A stretch of DNA of 64,000 nucleotides from an uncultured Pseudomonadales bacterium (GTDB lineage Bacteria; Pseudomonadota; Gammaproteobacteria; Pseudomonadales; Azotimanducaceae), in assembly GCA_951813295.1 (NCBI GenBank), contig CATOTI010000002.1, positions 992,001 through 1,056,000 on the forward strand, read 5' to 3'. Of this stretch, positions 44,036 to 53,013 are shown one piece after another. The notes beneath the pieces are model-generated. The model was given only the letters and a program-made list of their open reading frames with translations, was not told the origin of the DNA and did not search any database. How positions within the stretch are numbered: the first letter of the stretch is position 1; each line of letters begins with the position of its first letter. Position numbers and translations under genes: made by a program.

Positions 44036-45433
44036 ATGCGTCATCCCAACATCGTCTTGTGTCTTTGCGATCAGCTACGAGCCAGCGAAGTCGGTTGCTA
44101 CGGCAACGACGTGATTCGTACACCGAACATCGACACGCTCGCCGCCGACGGCATGCGGTTCGTTCACGGCATCACCAACGATCCGCTCTGTATGCCGGCC
44201 CGCTCGACAGTGCTCTCCGGCCAATACGCGCGCACGTGTTGCGGGCAGCTGAACAACACCTCGGTCCTGTTCCCGGGCGGATGGATGATGCCCCCCTATC
44301 CGGAGGTCGGACGGCCACATCTGCGCGACGAAACGCTGGCCGAGAGCCTCTCGGAAGCGGGTTACTACAACGCGGCAATCGGCAAATGGCACATCCATTC
44401 GTGGCCACATGACGTCGGCTTCGACGAATACGTCATACCGCGCACCCAGCATTGCCACATCGGACAGCACTACACGAGAAACGGTGGTCCGGAGTTCGTT
44501 CCTTCTGGCTACAGCGTCGACTTCGAACTCGAAGAGATCGAACGGTTCGTTGCTGAACGGGACGACCAACCGTTCTTCCTCTTCTACAACATCTCACCGC
44601 CGCACACGCCGTTCTTCGATATTCCCGATGAGTACCAAACGTTGTACGACCCGGCGGACATGCCGATCCGCGAGAACTGCTATGTCGACGGCGAGCTCGC
44701 CGGCGCGCCGGATGTCTTTCGAACGTATCTCTTCGAGAACAAGCGGTATTTCTACAAGCTCCCGCACACGGAAGAACTGAGAGACGACTTCGACCTTCGC
44801 CATCTCTACGCCCTCTACTACGGCGCGACGAGCTGGGTCGACCATGCCGTCGGACGGCTGATGGCGACGCTCCGGGCGAGCGGTCATGCCGACGACACGA
44901 TCGTTTTGTTCACGTCCGATCATGGCGACAACCTCGGTAGCCACGGTCGGTGGAACAAGAGTCTCTTCTACCAGGAGTCGTCCCGCGTGCCTTCGATCTG
45001 GCACGTGCCCGGCGTCACCGACGGTCGCGTGGCGGGAGAACAGATCGTCTCTCACGTCGACATCATGCCGACCCTCCTCGACCTCGTCGGTGTCGACTCG
45101 CCCGCGCATGTGCAGGGTCGAAGTGTCGCGCCGATCTTGCGCGGCGAGACCGACGTCCTGCCCGACAACCATGTGTTCATCGAGTCCGAGATTCAGGCGG
45201 TGGGTATCCGCACGCCGCGATACACATTGGCGAAACGGTTCGATCGCGGTACGCGGTCGACCACTCGGGAGAAGATGCGGCTCTACGATCTCGAAGACGA
45301 TCCCTTCGAGATGACCAATCTCGCCGCCCAAGACCCAGATCATCCCGCGATCGACGAACTCGAGGGATTACTCGACGAGTGGCACGAAGGCACCCCCTGG
45401 CTGCCGATCGACCAGCACGTCGAAACCTCATAG
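44036..45433 (+). CDS. Sulfatase family hydrolase (formylglycine type)
   Basis: A 465-residue alkaline-phosphatase-superfamily sulfatase or phosphonate/sulfonate monoester hydrolase. The metal site begins with CDQLR, the formylglycine site is LCMPARS (C-x-P-x-R) near residue 53, and FTSDHGDNLGSHG carries further metal ligands. No signal peptide is evident from ATG 44036, so a cytoplasmic hydrolase is likely. It needs a formylglycine-generating enzyme for activation, not seen in the window. Start chosen because the fold begins RHPNIVLCLCDQ immediately after. Confidence 0.92.
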   Translation: MRHPNIVLCLCDQLRASEVGCYGNDVIRTPNIDTLAADGMRFVHGITNDPLCMPARSTVLSGQYARTCCGQLNNTSVLFPGGWMMPPYPEVGRPHLRDETLAESLSEAGYYNAAIGKWHIHSWPHDVGFDEYVIPRTQHCHIGQHYTRNGGPEFVPSGYSVDFELEEIERFVAERDDQPFFLFYNISPPHTPFFDIPDEYQTLYDPADMPIRENCYVDGELAGAPDVFRTYLFENKRYFYKLPHTEELRDDFDLRHLYALYYGATSWVDHAVGRLMATLRASGHADDTIVLFTSDHGDNLGSHGRWNKSLFYQESSRVPSIWHVPGVTDGRVAGEQIVSHVDIMPTLLDLVGVDSPAHVQGRSVAPILRGETDVLPDNHVFIESEIQAVGIRTPRYTLAKRFDRGTRSTTREKMRLYDLEDDPFEMTNLAAQDPDHPAIDELEGLLDEWHEGTPWLPIDQHVETS

Positions 45434-45438
45434 GCCCC

Positions 45439-46317
45439 GTGCCCGCTCAATCGAAACTGCTGCGCGACCCGCTCGTTCACTTCCTCGCCATCGGCGTACT
45501 GCTGTTCTTCGTTTTCGATTGGCTCGACGTTCAGGACGAGGAGGTCATCGTGGTCGACACTCCCGCACTCAACGAATTCATTCGGTCTCGCGACCCGCGC
45601 CTCGACGATGACGCAGTCCGCGACGTCCTCAGGCGCCTCCCCGAAGACAAGCGGCGCCAACTGGTCGACGACTACGTTCGTGAAGAGGTGCTGTACCGCG
45701 AAGCCGTCGCGCTGGGTCTCGACGCGACCGACTATGCCGCTAAACGGCGGCTGGTCAGCCAGCTCGAGTATCTGAATCGCGGTATCGCCTACGACGCGAT
45801 CGACCTGACAGACGCCGACCTCTCCGCGTACTACGACGAGAACGAGGAACGCTATCGAACGCCTTCGCTTCGCACATTCACGCACGTCTTCTTCAACGCC
45901 GACACGCCAGCACAAGACGCCGTCAGTCGAGCAACGACGGAACTCGAGTGGCTGAACGAGGCCGCGCTCCCGTTTCACCAATCGGGTAGCCGCGGTGAGC
46001 GTTTCCTCTTTCACAAAAACTACGTGGACCAGCCCCACGCCGACATCGCCGCGCACTTCGGCGCGACATTCGCCGATGAACTTTTCGCCCTGACGGCCGC
46101 CCCACGTTGGCAAGGCCCGATCGTGTCCGACTACGGTGCCCATCTCGTTCTGATCACTGCCACCAAACCAGCCGCGATACCGACCCTGGACTCGATCCGC
46201 GCGCGCGTCGCCGACGATCTCGCGCGAGCGCGCGTGAACGAGGCGTTGGACGTCTTCTACGAGACTGCACAACGCCGTTACCGGGTCGAGATACGCGACG
46301 CCGAACCGCGATCGTGA
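45439..46317 (+). CDS. Membrane-anchored parvulin-type peptidyl-prolyl isomerase
   Basis: 292 residues from GTG 45439: one N-terminal membrane helix (FLAIGVLLFFVFDWLD), a helical SurA_N-like segment with the DYVREEVLYREAVALGLD motif, and a PpiC-like domain near 140-270 (RTFTHVFFN to GAHLVLI). The stop TGA overlaps the start of the HupE/UreJ-like gene as TGATG, implying the two act together; this pairing recurs in other gammaproteobacteria as far as I recall. Possibly a dedicated foldase for the neighbouring membrane protein. Confidence 0.85.
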   Translation: MPAQSKLLRDPLVHFLAIGVLLFFVFDWLDVQDEEVIVVDTPALNEFIRSRDPRLDDDAVRDVLRRLPEDKRRQLVDDYVREEVLYREAVALGLDATDYAAKRRLVSQLEYLNRGIAYDAIDLTDADLSAYYDENEERYRTPSLRTFTHVFFNADTPAQDAVSRATTELEWLNEAALPFHQSGSRGERFLFHKNYVDQPHADIAAHFGATFADELFALTAAPRWQGPIVSDYGAHLVLITATKPAAIPTLDSIRARVADDLARARVNEALDVFYETAQRRYRVEIRDAEPRS

Positions 46318-47264
46318 TGTCCGCGGCCCGTTTCGCGATCGTGGTCCTGGTAGCGATTTTCTGTACTGGAAGTGCCGCCGACGATTTCCGTCCGCTCTAC
46401 GTCGAAATCACGGAAGTCACCGCGTTCGAATTCCTCGTACGCACCCGCCCGCCGCCGGGAACATCCACGCAGAGTGCCCCATCGGTTCGTTTTCCCGAGT
46501 CCTGCACGCGCGAGCCGGGCGCTCGGATCCGGTGCCGAGAAGATCCGGCCGGCGGTTCTCTGACGCTCGTCTATCCGGGCAGCGTCCCACCAATCGCCAC
46601 CGTCGTGCGGATCTCGTTTGCAACGGGCGAACAACACACCCGTACGCTCGCCCCGGGAGAACTTGCGACGATGATGCCCGCGAGGGAGGACATCCCCGGG
46701 GTCGCGGCCCAGTACATCCTCCTCGGGGTCGAACACATATGGATCGGCTTCGATCACCTGTTGTTCGTGCTCTGTTTGATCTGGATCGCGGGTTCGTGGC
46801 CGCGGGTGCTGCTCACGATCACCGGATTCACGATCGCCCACTCGGTCACACTGGTGTTGGCGGCGCTCGACGTCCTTCGACTTCCCGTCGCGCCGATCGA
46901 GGCCGTCATCGCGTTGTCCGTCCTGTTTCTCGCAACCGAACTCGCCAGAAACGGTGAGTCGCTGACGTGGCGCTACCCGTTGGCGGTTTCGAGCACCTTT
47001 GGGCTTCTCCACGGACTCGGTTTCGCCGCGGTGCTCGGCGAGCTCGGCTTGCCCCAACTCGCAGTACTGACGGGTCTCGTGGCGTTCAATATCGGTGTCG
47101 AGATCGGCCAGCTCGCTTTCGCCGCGCTCGTGATGGCGTTCTTGTTCGTCGCGCGCGCCAGGAGCACGTGGTTTGCCAATTACGGGCAGCTCGCGACCGC
47201 TTATCTCGTCGGTAGCGTCGCCGCCTATTGGTTCATCGAGCGGACTATCGCCTTCAGCGCCTAG
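46317..47264 (+). CDS. HupE/UreJ-2 family membrane protein
   Basis: A 315-residue protein with signal peptide (AIVVLVAIFCTGSAA), a periplasmic beta-rich domain of about 120 residues and then six or so helices of the HupE/UreJ-2 family. The diagnostic GVEHIWIGFDHLLFVLCLIW is present and GLLHGLGFAAVLGELG forms a second His-bearing helix, both possible metal ligands. HupE/UreJ relatives carry nickel or cobalt; whether this branch does is unproven. Its stop codon shares CTAG with the convergent DUF3604 gene. Confidence 0.88.
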   Translation: MSAARFAIVVLVAIFCTGSAADDFRPLYVEITEVTAFEFLVRTRPPPGTSTQSAPSVRFPESCTREPGARIRCREDPAGGSLTLVYPGSVPPIATVVRISFATGEQHTRTLAPGELATMMPAREDIPGVAAQYILLGVEHIWIGFDHLLFVLCLIWIAGSWPRVLLTITGFTIAHSVTLVLAALDVLRLPVAPIEAVIALSVLFLATELARNGESLTWRYPLAVSSTFGLLHGLGFAAVLGELGLPQLAVLTGLVAFNIGVEIGQLAFAALVMAFLFVARARSTWFANYGQLATAYLVGSVAAYWFIERTIAFSA

Positions 47265-49204
47265 CGCGGCGGCGTGTACCAGATCGGGCTCGTGTACGCC
47301 CGATCCTGAGTGGTCAGCGGTACGTCGGGTTCCATCCTGTCTTCGATCTCGAAGAACTTCCGGTCGTATGCCGGCCATCTCGGTGTCGGTATCTCGATCA
47401 CGCGGACGTAATAGAACGCGTGCTCGCTCGGATCGAAGTCGGGATCCCGCCACACAACGGCAAGTTCGGGCGCTCCGATCGCGTTGGTGTAAGTCAGCTC
47501 GTCGAGATCGACCGTCGATCCCACGGGAACCACGTCCGCCCCGGCCGGCGGGATGTCCCGCCCGTCGGACACCGCAACGTCGTAAACGACTTCCTCGAGC
47601 TCACCGGCCGCCGTATGCCAGCCCTTGACGACTTGCACGCGGTCGAGGTTGGCGCCGTACGGATCCTTGACGGCGCGCACGAGAAACGCCGGGGACTTAC
47701 CGGCCGGCGGCTCAGCGAGATCGCCACCCATCGGCACACCCTTTTCATAGCCGATCTCGGCGAAACGGGAACTGAGCGCGTCGGCTTCGGCGAAATCCCA
47801 CCCGCCGAAAAACCGCACCGTCATTCGCGGTCCGGTCGTGGCGTAGGTCTCCTTGCGACGCATCGCGGCAAAGAGTGCCTCCCGCGTGTTCTCCGTCGCC
47901 CAAACGGCGGCATAGCCGGACGCGGCAAATTCGTCCTGAAAGAGGCTACGGAACGCGTTCGGCTCGTAGAGTGCGTACGTCCCCCAGAAATTCGCTTCGT
48001 CGGCGGTTCCGAGCGACGTATGCGTATCGGTCGACCCGATCATGCCGAACTTGAAAGGATTCGCGCCAAGTTCGGCCTCGAGGGCAAGGCCACGCTTCAA
48101 CGCCGGCCGGGCATAGTCGCCCCGCTTACGCTCGAGCCATTCCTCATCGAACGTGATGTTCGAGGTATCCGGCCCGGCCCAGCTGTGCCACGTCTCGTAG
48201 TCCGCGAACTCGTCCTCCGGCGACAACAGCGGATAAGCCTCACCGTCGCCCTTGTATTGTGTGACCTCGCTCAGCGGCTCCCACTGTGCGCGCCGGGCCG
48301 CGTAGTCGCGAGTGAGTGTCTCACCGTTGAAGTTGCTGAGCGCAAACGTGGCCCCGCCCGAGATGTTCGCATTGTGCGGAATCGCGATCGCATCACCGCC
48401 GGTGCTCGCCGCGTAGTCCGCCAGATAAGCCCACAACGCTTCGGGGTCGTGGCTGTCGTATTTGGAGAACGGCAGTACCGTCGAAGTGCGCGCCCGACCA
48501 TCCCTGAAGATCACGTTTCGGTGTCGCGCACCACGTGCATCGGCCGTCCATTCGTAGCCGATGAAGGCGGTGAAATTCCCCGGGTCGTTGTGCCGTTCGG
48601 CGCTGTCGATCACCTCATCCCATACGGAGGTGCGAAACGTCGGATCGGCCATGCGTGGTTCCGTGAAGTATTGCCACAGGTTGCGCTTACCGCCGGTGTT
48701 GTAGAAAACGGTCATCACCCGGCGGATGAATCCGTCACGAGAAGCGTTGAGGGCTTCGACCGTTTCGCCGAAATTCTCCTCGAAACGTTGTTTCCAGGCC
48801 CGCCCTTGCTCCGATTCGAGGAGTAGCGAATCCCCCTGGAACAGGCGCGCCATGACACCCATGTTGACGGCATGATCGGCAACGACGAGGAAGTCGAGCG
48901 GACGTCGCAGGCGCGCGTTCATGTCCCCATGGCCGACGATCGTTTCGCCCTTGGCGAACCGATAGGCGTCGTCTGGCGCTAACGTCTGATTACCCATCGC
49001 GAACGCGTCGTTGGAGAGGTTCGTGTGCACGTGGGTGTCGCCGAAGTACACCCGATCGGGAAAGTCGGTCCTTGCACTCGGTGAGTAAGACTCGGTCGCG
49101 TTCTCCGGCCTCACCGTAGGTACCCAATCAGGCCCCGCGGTTTGTGCCGACGCATAAGCGGCCCACGGCAAGACGAGACTCAAGCAAAGACGACGGATTC
49201 GCAT
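47261..49204 (-). CDS. DUF3604 secreted protein (PHP-like metallohydrolase fold)
   Basis: About 647 residues with a signal peptide (LCLSLVLPWAAYASA). The N-terminal metal motif GDTHVHTNLSNDA and later HNANISGG, DTHTSLG resemble PHP-type hydrolase sites. The family is common in marine and soil Proteobacteria and its function is unknown. An ATG at 49204 is preferred over GTG at 49210. It converges on the HupE/UreJ-like gene with overlapping stop codons. Confidence 0.9.
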   Translation of the reverse strand: MRIRRLCLSLVLPWAAYASAQTAGPDWVPTVRPENATESYSPSARTDFPDRVYFGDTHVHTNLSNDAFAMGNQTLAPDDAYRFAKGETIVGHGDMNARLRRPLDFLVVADHAVNMGVMARLFQGDSLLLESEQGRAWKQRFEENFGETVEALNASRDGFIRRVMTVFYNTGGKRNLWQYFTEPRMADPTFRTSVWDEVIDSAERHNDPGNFTAFIGYEWTADARGARHRNVIFRDGRARTSTVLPFSKYDSHDPEALWAYLADYAASTGGDAIAIPHNANISGGATFALSNFNGETLTRDYAARRAQWEPLSEVTQYKGDGEAYPLLSPEDEFADYETWHSWAGPDTSNITFDEEWLERKRGDYARPALKRGLALEAELGANPFKFGMIGSTDTHTSLGTADEANFWGTYALYEPNAFRSLFQDEFAASGYAAVWATENTREALFAAMRRKETYATTGPRMTVRFFGGWDFAEADALSSRFAEIGYEKGVPMGGDLAEPPAGKSPAFLVRAVKDPYGANLDRVQVVKGWHTAAGELEEVVYDVAVSDGRDIPPAGADVVPVGSTVDLDELTYTNAIGAPELAVVWRDPDFDPSEHAFYYVRVIEIPTPRWPAYDRKFFEIEDRMEPDVPLTTQDRAYTSPIWYTPPR

Positions 49205-49398
49205 GGGCACGAGATTGCAACGACCAAAGACTTCATTAATGGTGCACGGATGACGACGCCGGGTCGAGTTGACGCCATCCCGACTCGCGGCCGCGGCAAA
49301 GCGTTAGGGGATCCCGCAAGTGCTCTGCGTCGTTTCCACGCTGTCGCTCGGCGAGGGCCGTTTCTATCGTCGTTGGCAACGCTTCGCGAACCTCGCCC

Positions 49399-49848
49399 AT
49401 GCAATACCGACACATTCTCGCAGCGGTCGATCTGGCGGAAGACGCGGATTTCGTCTTCGAACAGGCACAAAAAACGGCGACCGCGCACGATGCGAAACTC
49501 TCGGTGGTTGCCGTGCTGCAGCCGATCGCCGCCGCCTCTAAGAACCTCGTGCTGCCAAATGCCGCCCGGGGTGAAAAGCTCGATGAGGACGCAACGATGT
49601 GCGCGATGGAACGGCTTAGCGACGTCGTCGATCGTCTGGCCGAAGGACCCGTCGGCTCTTACGTTCGAATGGGCGCGCCCGCAATCGTGATCCGCGACCT
49701 CGCCGTCGAACTCGGTGTCGACATGATCGTGCTCGGCTCCAACGGCCGCCAGGGACTGGGGTTGCTGCTGGGATCAACTGCGTTCGGCGTTCTGCACCGG
49801 GTGGGCTGCGACGTGATGCTGCTGCGAACGCGACATCAGGCAGCTTGA
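49399..49848 (+). CDS. Universal stress protein (UspA family), copy 1
   Basis: 149 residues opening MQYRHILAAVDLAEDADFVFEQA. The C-terminal loop MIVLGSNGRQGLGLLLGSTAFGVLH is close to the ATP-binding G-x2-G-x8/9-G(S/T) motif. It is about half identical by eye to the second copy 115 bp downstream, so the pair arose by tandem duplication. The upstream 190-bp gap holds no gene; I could not find an FNR/FixK-type dyad (TTGAT-N4-ATCAA) in it. Confidence 0.93.
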   Translation: MQYRHILAAVDLAEDADFVFEQAQKTATAHDAKLSVVAVLQPIAAASKNLVLPNAARGEKLDEDATMCAMERLSDVVDRLAEGPVGSYVRMGAPAIVIRDLAVELGVDMIVLGSNGRQGLGLLLGSTAFGVLHRVGCDVMLLRTRHQAA

Positions 49849-49962
49849 AGAACAAGAACGTGGATATAAGGGAAATCCCGTACGTAGGTGGGACAATCCC
49901 CCGATGTTGGCGAGATCGTCCTGTTCCTATCGTGCGTTCCATAACTTCTCAAGGATCGCAAC

Positions 49963-50412
49963 ATGCCCTATCAACACGTCCTCGCGGCCGTCGATATCGA
50001 AGAAGACACACAATTCGTGCTCGATCACGCCAAAAAGACGGCCGACGCGCACGGCGCCAAGTTGTCGGTCGTCTCGGTGATGCGACCCATCGTCGCGTCT
50101 TACACGGGCCTCGGCCTGACACCGATCGATGGTCCCATGACGTTTCAGGCCGATGTCGAGCGCGCAGCCCACGCCAAACTCTCCGAGCGCGCCGCGAGCG
50201 TCGGTATCGACGCGACGGATGTGCACATCAGCTTTGGCTCGCCTGCCGTCAAGATCCGCGACTGCGCCGAAGAAGGCGGGGCGGACCTGATCGTGATTGG
50301 CACCCACGGGCGCCATGGACTGGGACTCTTGCTCGGATCGACCGCAAGCGGCGTCCTGCACGGCGTCCAGTGTGATGTGCTGGCCCTGCGAATCCGCGAA
50401 GACTCGGCTTGA
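49963..50412 (+). CDS. Universal stress protein (UspA family), copy 2
   Basis: 149 residues, MPYQHVLAAVDIEEDTQFV at the N-terminus and LIVIGTHGRHGLGLLLGSTASGVLH near the end, with the nucleotide loop kept. Paralogue of copy 1. Its TGA stop overlaps the FixL-like kinase start by 4 bp, so stress protein and sensor are translationally coupled, an unusual link that suggests shared control. Confidence 0.94.
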   Translation: MPYQHVLAAVDIEEDTQFVLDHAKKTADAHGAKLSVVSVMRPIVASYTGLGLTPIDGPMTFQADVERAAHAKLSERAASVGIDATDVHISFGSPAVKIRDCAEEGGADLIVIGTHGRHGLGLLLGSTASGVLHGVQCDVLALRIREDSA

Positions 50413-51536
50413 ACGACCCCTACCAGCCGCCGGAAGAGGGCGAAGTTGCGGAAGCACTCGCCCTCATGGAGGCCGCTGTCGACGCGATCATTACGATCGA
50501 TGACTCCGGTCGCGTCAGATCGTTCAACCCGGCCGCGGAGCGGATGTTCGGCCGAGACGCTAAAGACGTGATCGGTCGACCAATCAACGCCTTGATGCCC
50601 GATCCACACAGCACGCGCCACGATGATTATCTCGCGCGATACCTCAATCACGGCGACCCCCGCATCATCGGTATCGGCCGCGACGTCGATGCGCTGAACG
50701 CCGATGGCGATCTCGTGCCAATCCATCTTGCCGTCAGCGAGTACTGGTTGGGCGGCGAGCGTCGTTTTCTTGGTGTGCTTCGTGATCTCACGTCACAGCG
50801 TCAGGCCGAAGAAGCCGAACGAGAGACCCGGGCACGCCTGGCACACGCCGGTCGGGTCAGCCTTATGGGCGAGATGACCGCCGGTATCGCTCACGAGATC
50901 AACCAGCCGCTTGCGGCAATCACGATGTATTCCCAGGCCTGCATCAACCTGCTCGCCTCCGATAACGCCGATCTCGAGCGTTTGTCCGGCGCGCTAGAGA
51001 AGCTTCGCGATCAAGCGCTCCGCGCCGGCGCAGTGATCGAACGTTTGCAACGCTTCGTCAAAGGCCGCTCCGTCGTCGCCGAGCCGACCGACATGAACGA
51101 ACTCATGACCGACGTCGTCGCGCTCGCCGCTAACGATGGACGGCTCGAAAACATCGAACTGAAGACGTCTTTTTCGTCACCGCTCCCCACCGTGCGCTGC
51201 GATTCCGTGCAGATCCAACAGGTCGCGCTGAACCTCATCCGCAACGCCATCGACGCGATGGCCGAGATCGGTTGCGAAAACGGTCGGGACATCGAGATCT
51301 CGACCCAACTCGGCGATCGCCAGGTCACCGTAACTGTCGCCGATGCCGGACCCGGCGTCACAGACGAAGACGAAGTCTTCCGACCCTTCCACACCACGAA
51401 GCTGACCGGGATGGGAATGGGCCTCTCGATCTCGAAGACGATCATCGATGCGCATGGCGGCGAACTGTCGTTCAAGAACCTCACGCCCTTCGGTGCGGCC
51501 TTCTCGTTTCGACTACCCGCGGAGAAATCCACATGA
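50409..51536 (+). CDS. FixL-like PAS sensor histidine kinase with haem-PAS signature
   Basis: 375 residues, no membrane helix. A PAS domain (residues about 15-130) is followed by a coiled linker, the phosphoacceptor GIAHEINQPLAAI with His162, and an ATPase domain (NLIRNAIDAM, DAGPGV, GMGMGLSISKTI). Aligned without gaps to Bradyrhizobium FixL, His71 falls on the haem ligand His200, Arg77 on Arg206 and Arg91 on Arg220, the oxygen-contacting arginine. His214 is replaced by Arg85. This supports a haem-bound oxygen sensor, though spectra are needed. Starts GTG-less, with ATGA overlap from Usp copy 2 being TTGA-like context: exact start is GTG/TTG-ambiguous and follows the overlap. Confidence 0.9.
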   Translation: MNDPYQPPEEGEVAEALALMEAAVDAIITIDDSGRVRSFNPAAERMFGRDAKDVIGRPINALMPDPHSTRHDDYLARYLNHGDPRIIGIGRDVDALNADGDLVPIHLAVSEYWLGGERRFLGVLRDLTSQRQAEEAERETRARLAHAGRVSLMGEMTAGIAHEINQPLAAITMYSQACINLLASDNADLERLSGALEKLRDQALRAGAVIERLQRFVKGRSVVAEPTDMNELMTDVVALAANDGRLENIELKTSFSSPLPTVRCDSVQIQQVALNLIRNAIDAMAEIGCENGRDIEISTQLGDRQVTVTVADAGPGVTDEDEVFRPFHTTKLTGMGMGLSISKTIIDAHGGELSFKNLTPFGAAFSFRLPAEKST

Positions 51537-52153
51537 CCGACCTGACGCAACGCGTCTACATCGTCGACGACGACGAGGCAGTGCGCGACTCGATCTCATT
51601 GCTTCTCGAGACGTTGAGTATCCCGTCCGAGACTTTTCCGTCGGCGAACGATTTCCTCGACGCCTACGACGATTCCTTCGTCGGCTGTCTCGTGCTCGAC
51701 ATTCGAATGCCGGGAATGAACGGGCTTGAACTCCAAGACCGGCTCGAAGAGATCAAAGCCCACCTGCCGATCGTCTTCGTGACGGGACACGGCGACATTC
51801 CCATGGCCGTCGAGGCGATGAAAAAAGGTGCCGTCGACTTCATCCGCAAACCGTTTCGTGACCAGGAACTGATCGACCGGATCCAACAAGCCTTCAACCT
51901 CGAAGCGGTCGAGCGCGCGAGTCGCGCGACCGTCGACGACGTCAAACGTCATTACGAGAAGCTCACGCCGCGCGAAGAGGAAGTCTTCGAGCGGGTTGCC
52001 GCGGGCCAATCGAACAAAGTCGTCGCGATCGAACTCGGCATCAGCGAACGAACGGTCGAAATCCATCGCAGCCATGTAATGGAGAAGATGGCGTCTCGGA
52101 CATTGGCGGATCTCGTCCGGTCGAAGGTGTTGCTCGAACAGGCGGAGAGATGA
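51533..52153 (+). CDS. FixJ-like response regulator
   Basis: 206 residues: receiver domain (YIVDDDEAVRDS with the acidic pocket, phosphoacceptor Asp in LVLDIRMPGMNG near residue 56, KPF lysine near 106) and a LuxR-type helix-turn-helix (LTPREEEVFERVAAGQSNKVVAIELGIS begins near 143). The start at 51533 overlaps the kinase stop (ATGA). Cognate regulator of the kinase; it would activate target genes when phosphorylated. Its stop overlaps the ppk2 start, so the operon continues. Confidence 0.94.
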   Translation: MTDLTQRVYIVDDDEAVRDSISLLLETLSIPSETFPSANDFLDAYDDSFVGCLVLDIRMPGMNGLELQDRLEEIKAHLPIVFVTGHGDIPMAVEAMKKGAVDFIRKPFRDQELIDRIQQAFNLEAVERASRATVDDVKRHYEKLTPREEEVFERVAAGQSNKVVAIELGISERTVEIHRSHVMEKMASRTLADLVRSKVLLEQAER

Positions 52154-52995
52154 ACGTAGCGCGCTTCGACATCGACCGATTCGCCCTCTTCAGCCGGGGT
52201 TCGTTTCGTCTTTCGAGCGAACCGACGCGCCTGGGCGGAATCAAGGTCGACGAAGCGAAAGAGATAGTCTCCGCGCGTGCTCTGTGGCTTGCCGAGTTCC
52301 AGAAACGGTTGTACGCCGCCGGCAGGACGCCGATTCTCATCCTCCTGCACGGCGCGGACGCCGCTGGCAAGGACGGTCTGATCCGTTCCGTTTTCAGCCA
52401 GATCAGCCCCGTCGGGATCGACGTCGTCAGCTACAGGGGACCGAGCCAGGCGGGACGAACGCGTGGTGTGCTCGCCGACGCCGTCGCCGCGATCCCGCCG
52501 CGTGGTCGTATCGGAGTCATGAACCGGTCCTTCTACGAGACGATCATGTATGAGCGCGCCGTGGCCGATTACTCGATCGGACTCAACGAGTGGCGCGAGC
52601 GAACCAAGACCATCACCGACTTCGAATCGTATCTGCTGCGTTCCGGCGTCAAGGTCATCAAGATCTTTTTACACATTTCGCGAACCGTGCAACGCGAACG
52701 ACTGACGTCGAGGTTCAACGAACCGCACAAGCAATGGAAACTGACGCACGACGACCTCGAAGCACACGTACGCTTCGACGAACACGAGCGGGCGTTCGAA
52801 CAGGCGATCGGCGATACCGCGAGCACGATCGCACCCTGGTTCGTGATTCCCGCCGACAACAAATGGATAAGCCGGGCGATTGCCGCCGAAGTGATCGCAC
52901 ATACGCTGCGCGAAGTCGTGGCCGAGTACCCTGCCTCGACGGTCGATGCCGACTTCGCGCGCGACGTACTCGGCCTGAGTTCGGCCGCTGGCTAG
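52150..52995 (+). CDS. Polyphosphate kinase 2 family protein, divergent
   Basis: PPK2 enzymes move phosphate between polyphosphate and nucleoside mono- or diphosphates. The 281-residue protein has Walker A GADAAGKDG near residue 75, a Walker B-like GRIGVMNRSFYE near 118 and HKQWKLTHDD near 197, resembling the class using NRSHYEDV. The usual DFLWR element after the PS loop is replaced by a GRTRGVLADAV stretch, so nucleotide specificity may differ. It sits inside the FixLJ/Usp operon, coupled to fixJ by ATGA. Confidence 0.88.
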   Translation: MNVARFDIDRFALFSRGSFRLSSEPTRLGGIKVDEAKEIVSARALWLAEFQKRLYAAGRTPILILLHGADAAGKDGLIRSVFSQISPVGIDVVSYRGPSQAGRTRGVLADAVAAIPPRGRIGVMNRSFYETIMYERAVADYSIGLNEWRERTKTITDFESYLLRSGVKVIKIFLHISRTVQRERLTSRFNEPHKQWKLTHDDLEAHVRFDEHERAFEQAIGDTASTIAPWFVIPADNKWISRAIAAEVIAHTLREVVAEYPASTVDADFARDVLGLSSAAG

Positions 52996-53013
52996 CAAAG
53001 AAAGGAAAAGCTC

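Noticed and set aside
46278..47453. A 391-codon minus-strand open frame opposite the HupE/UreJ-like gene.
   Set aside because: Highly charged shadow translation of transmembrane codons; the sense frame has signal peptide, helices and family motifs.
49211..49398. A possible FNR/FixK box before the first universal stress gene (TTGACGCC...).
   Set aside because: The second half-site ATCAA is missing at the required spacing; no TTGAT-N4-ATCAA dyad was found in this gap or before the second copy.
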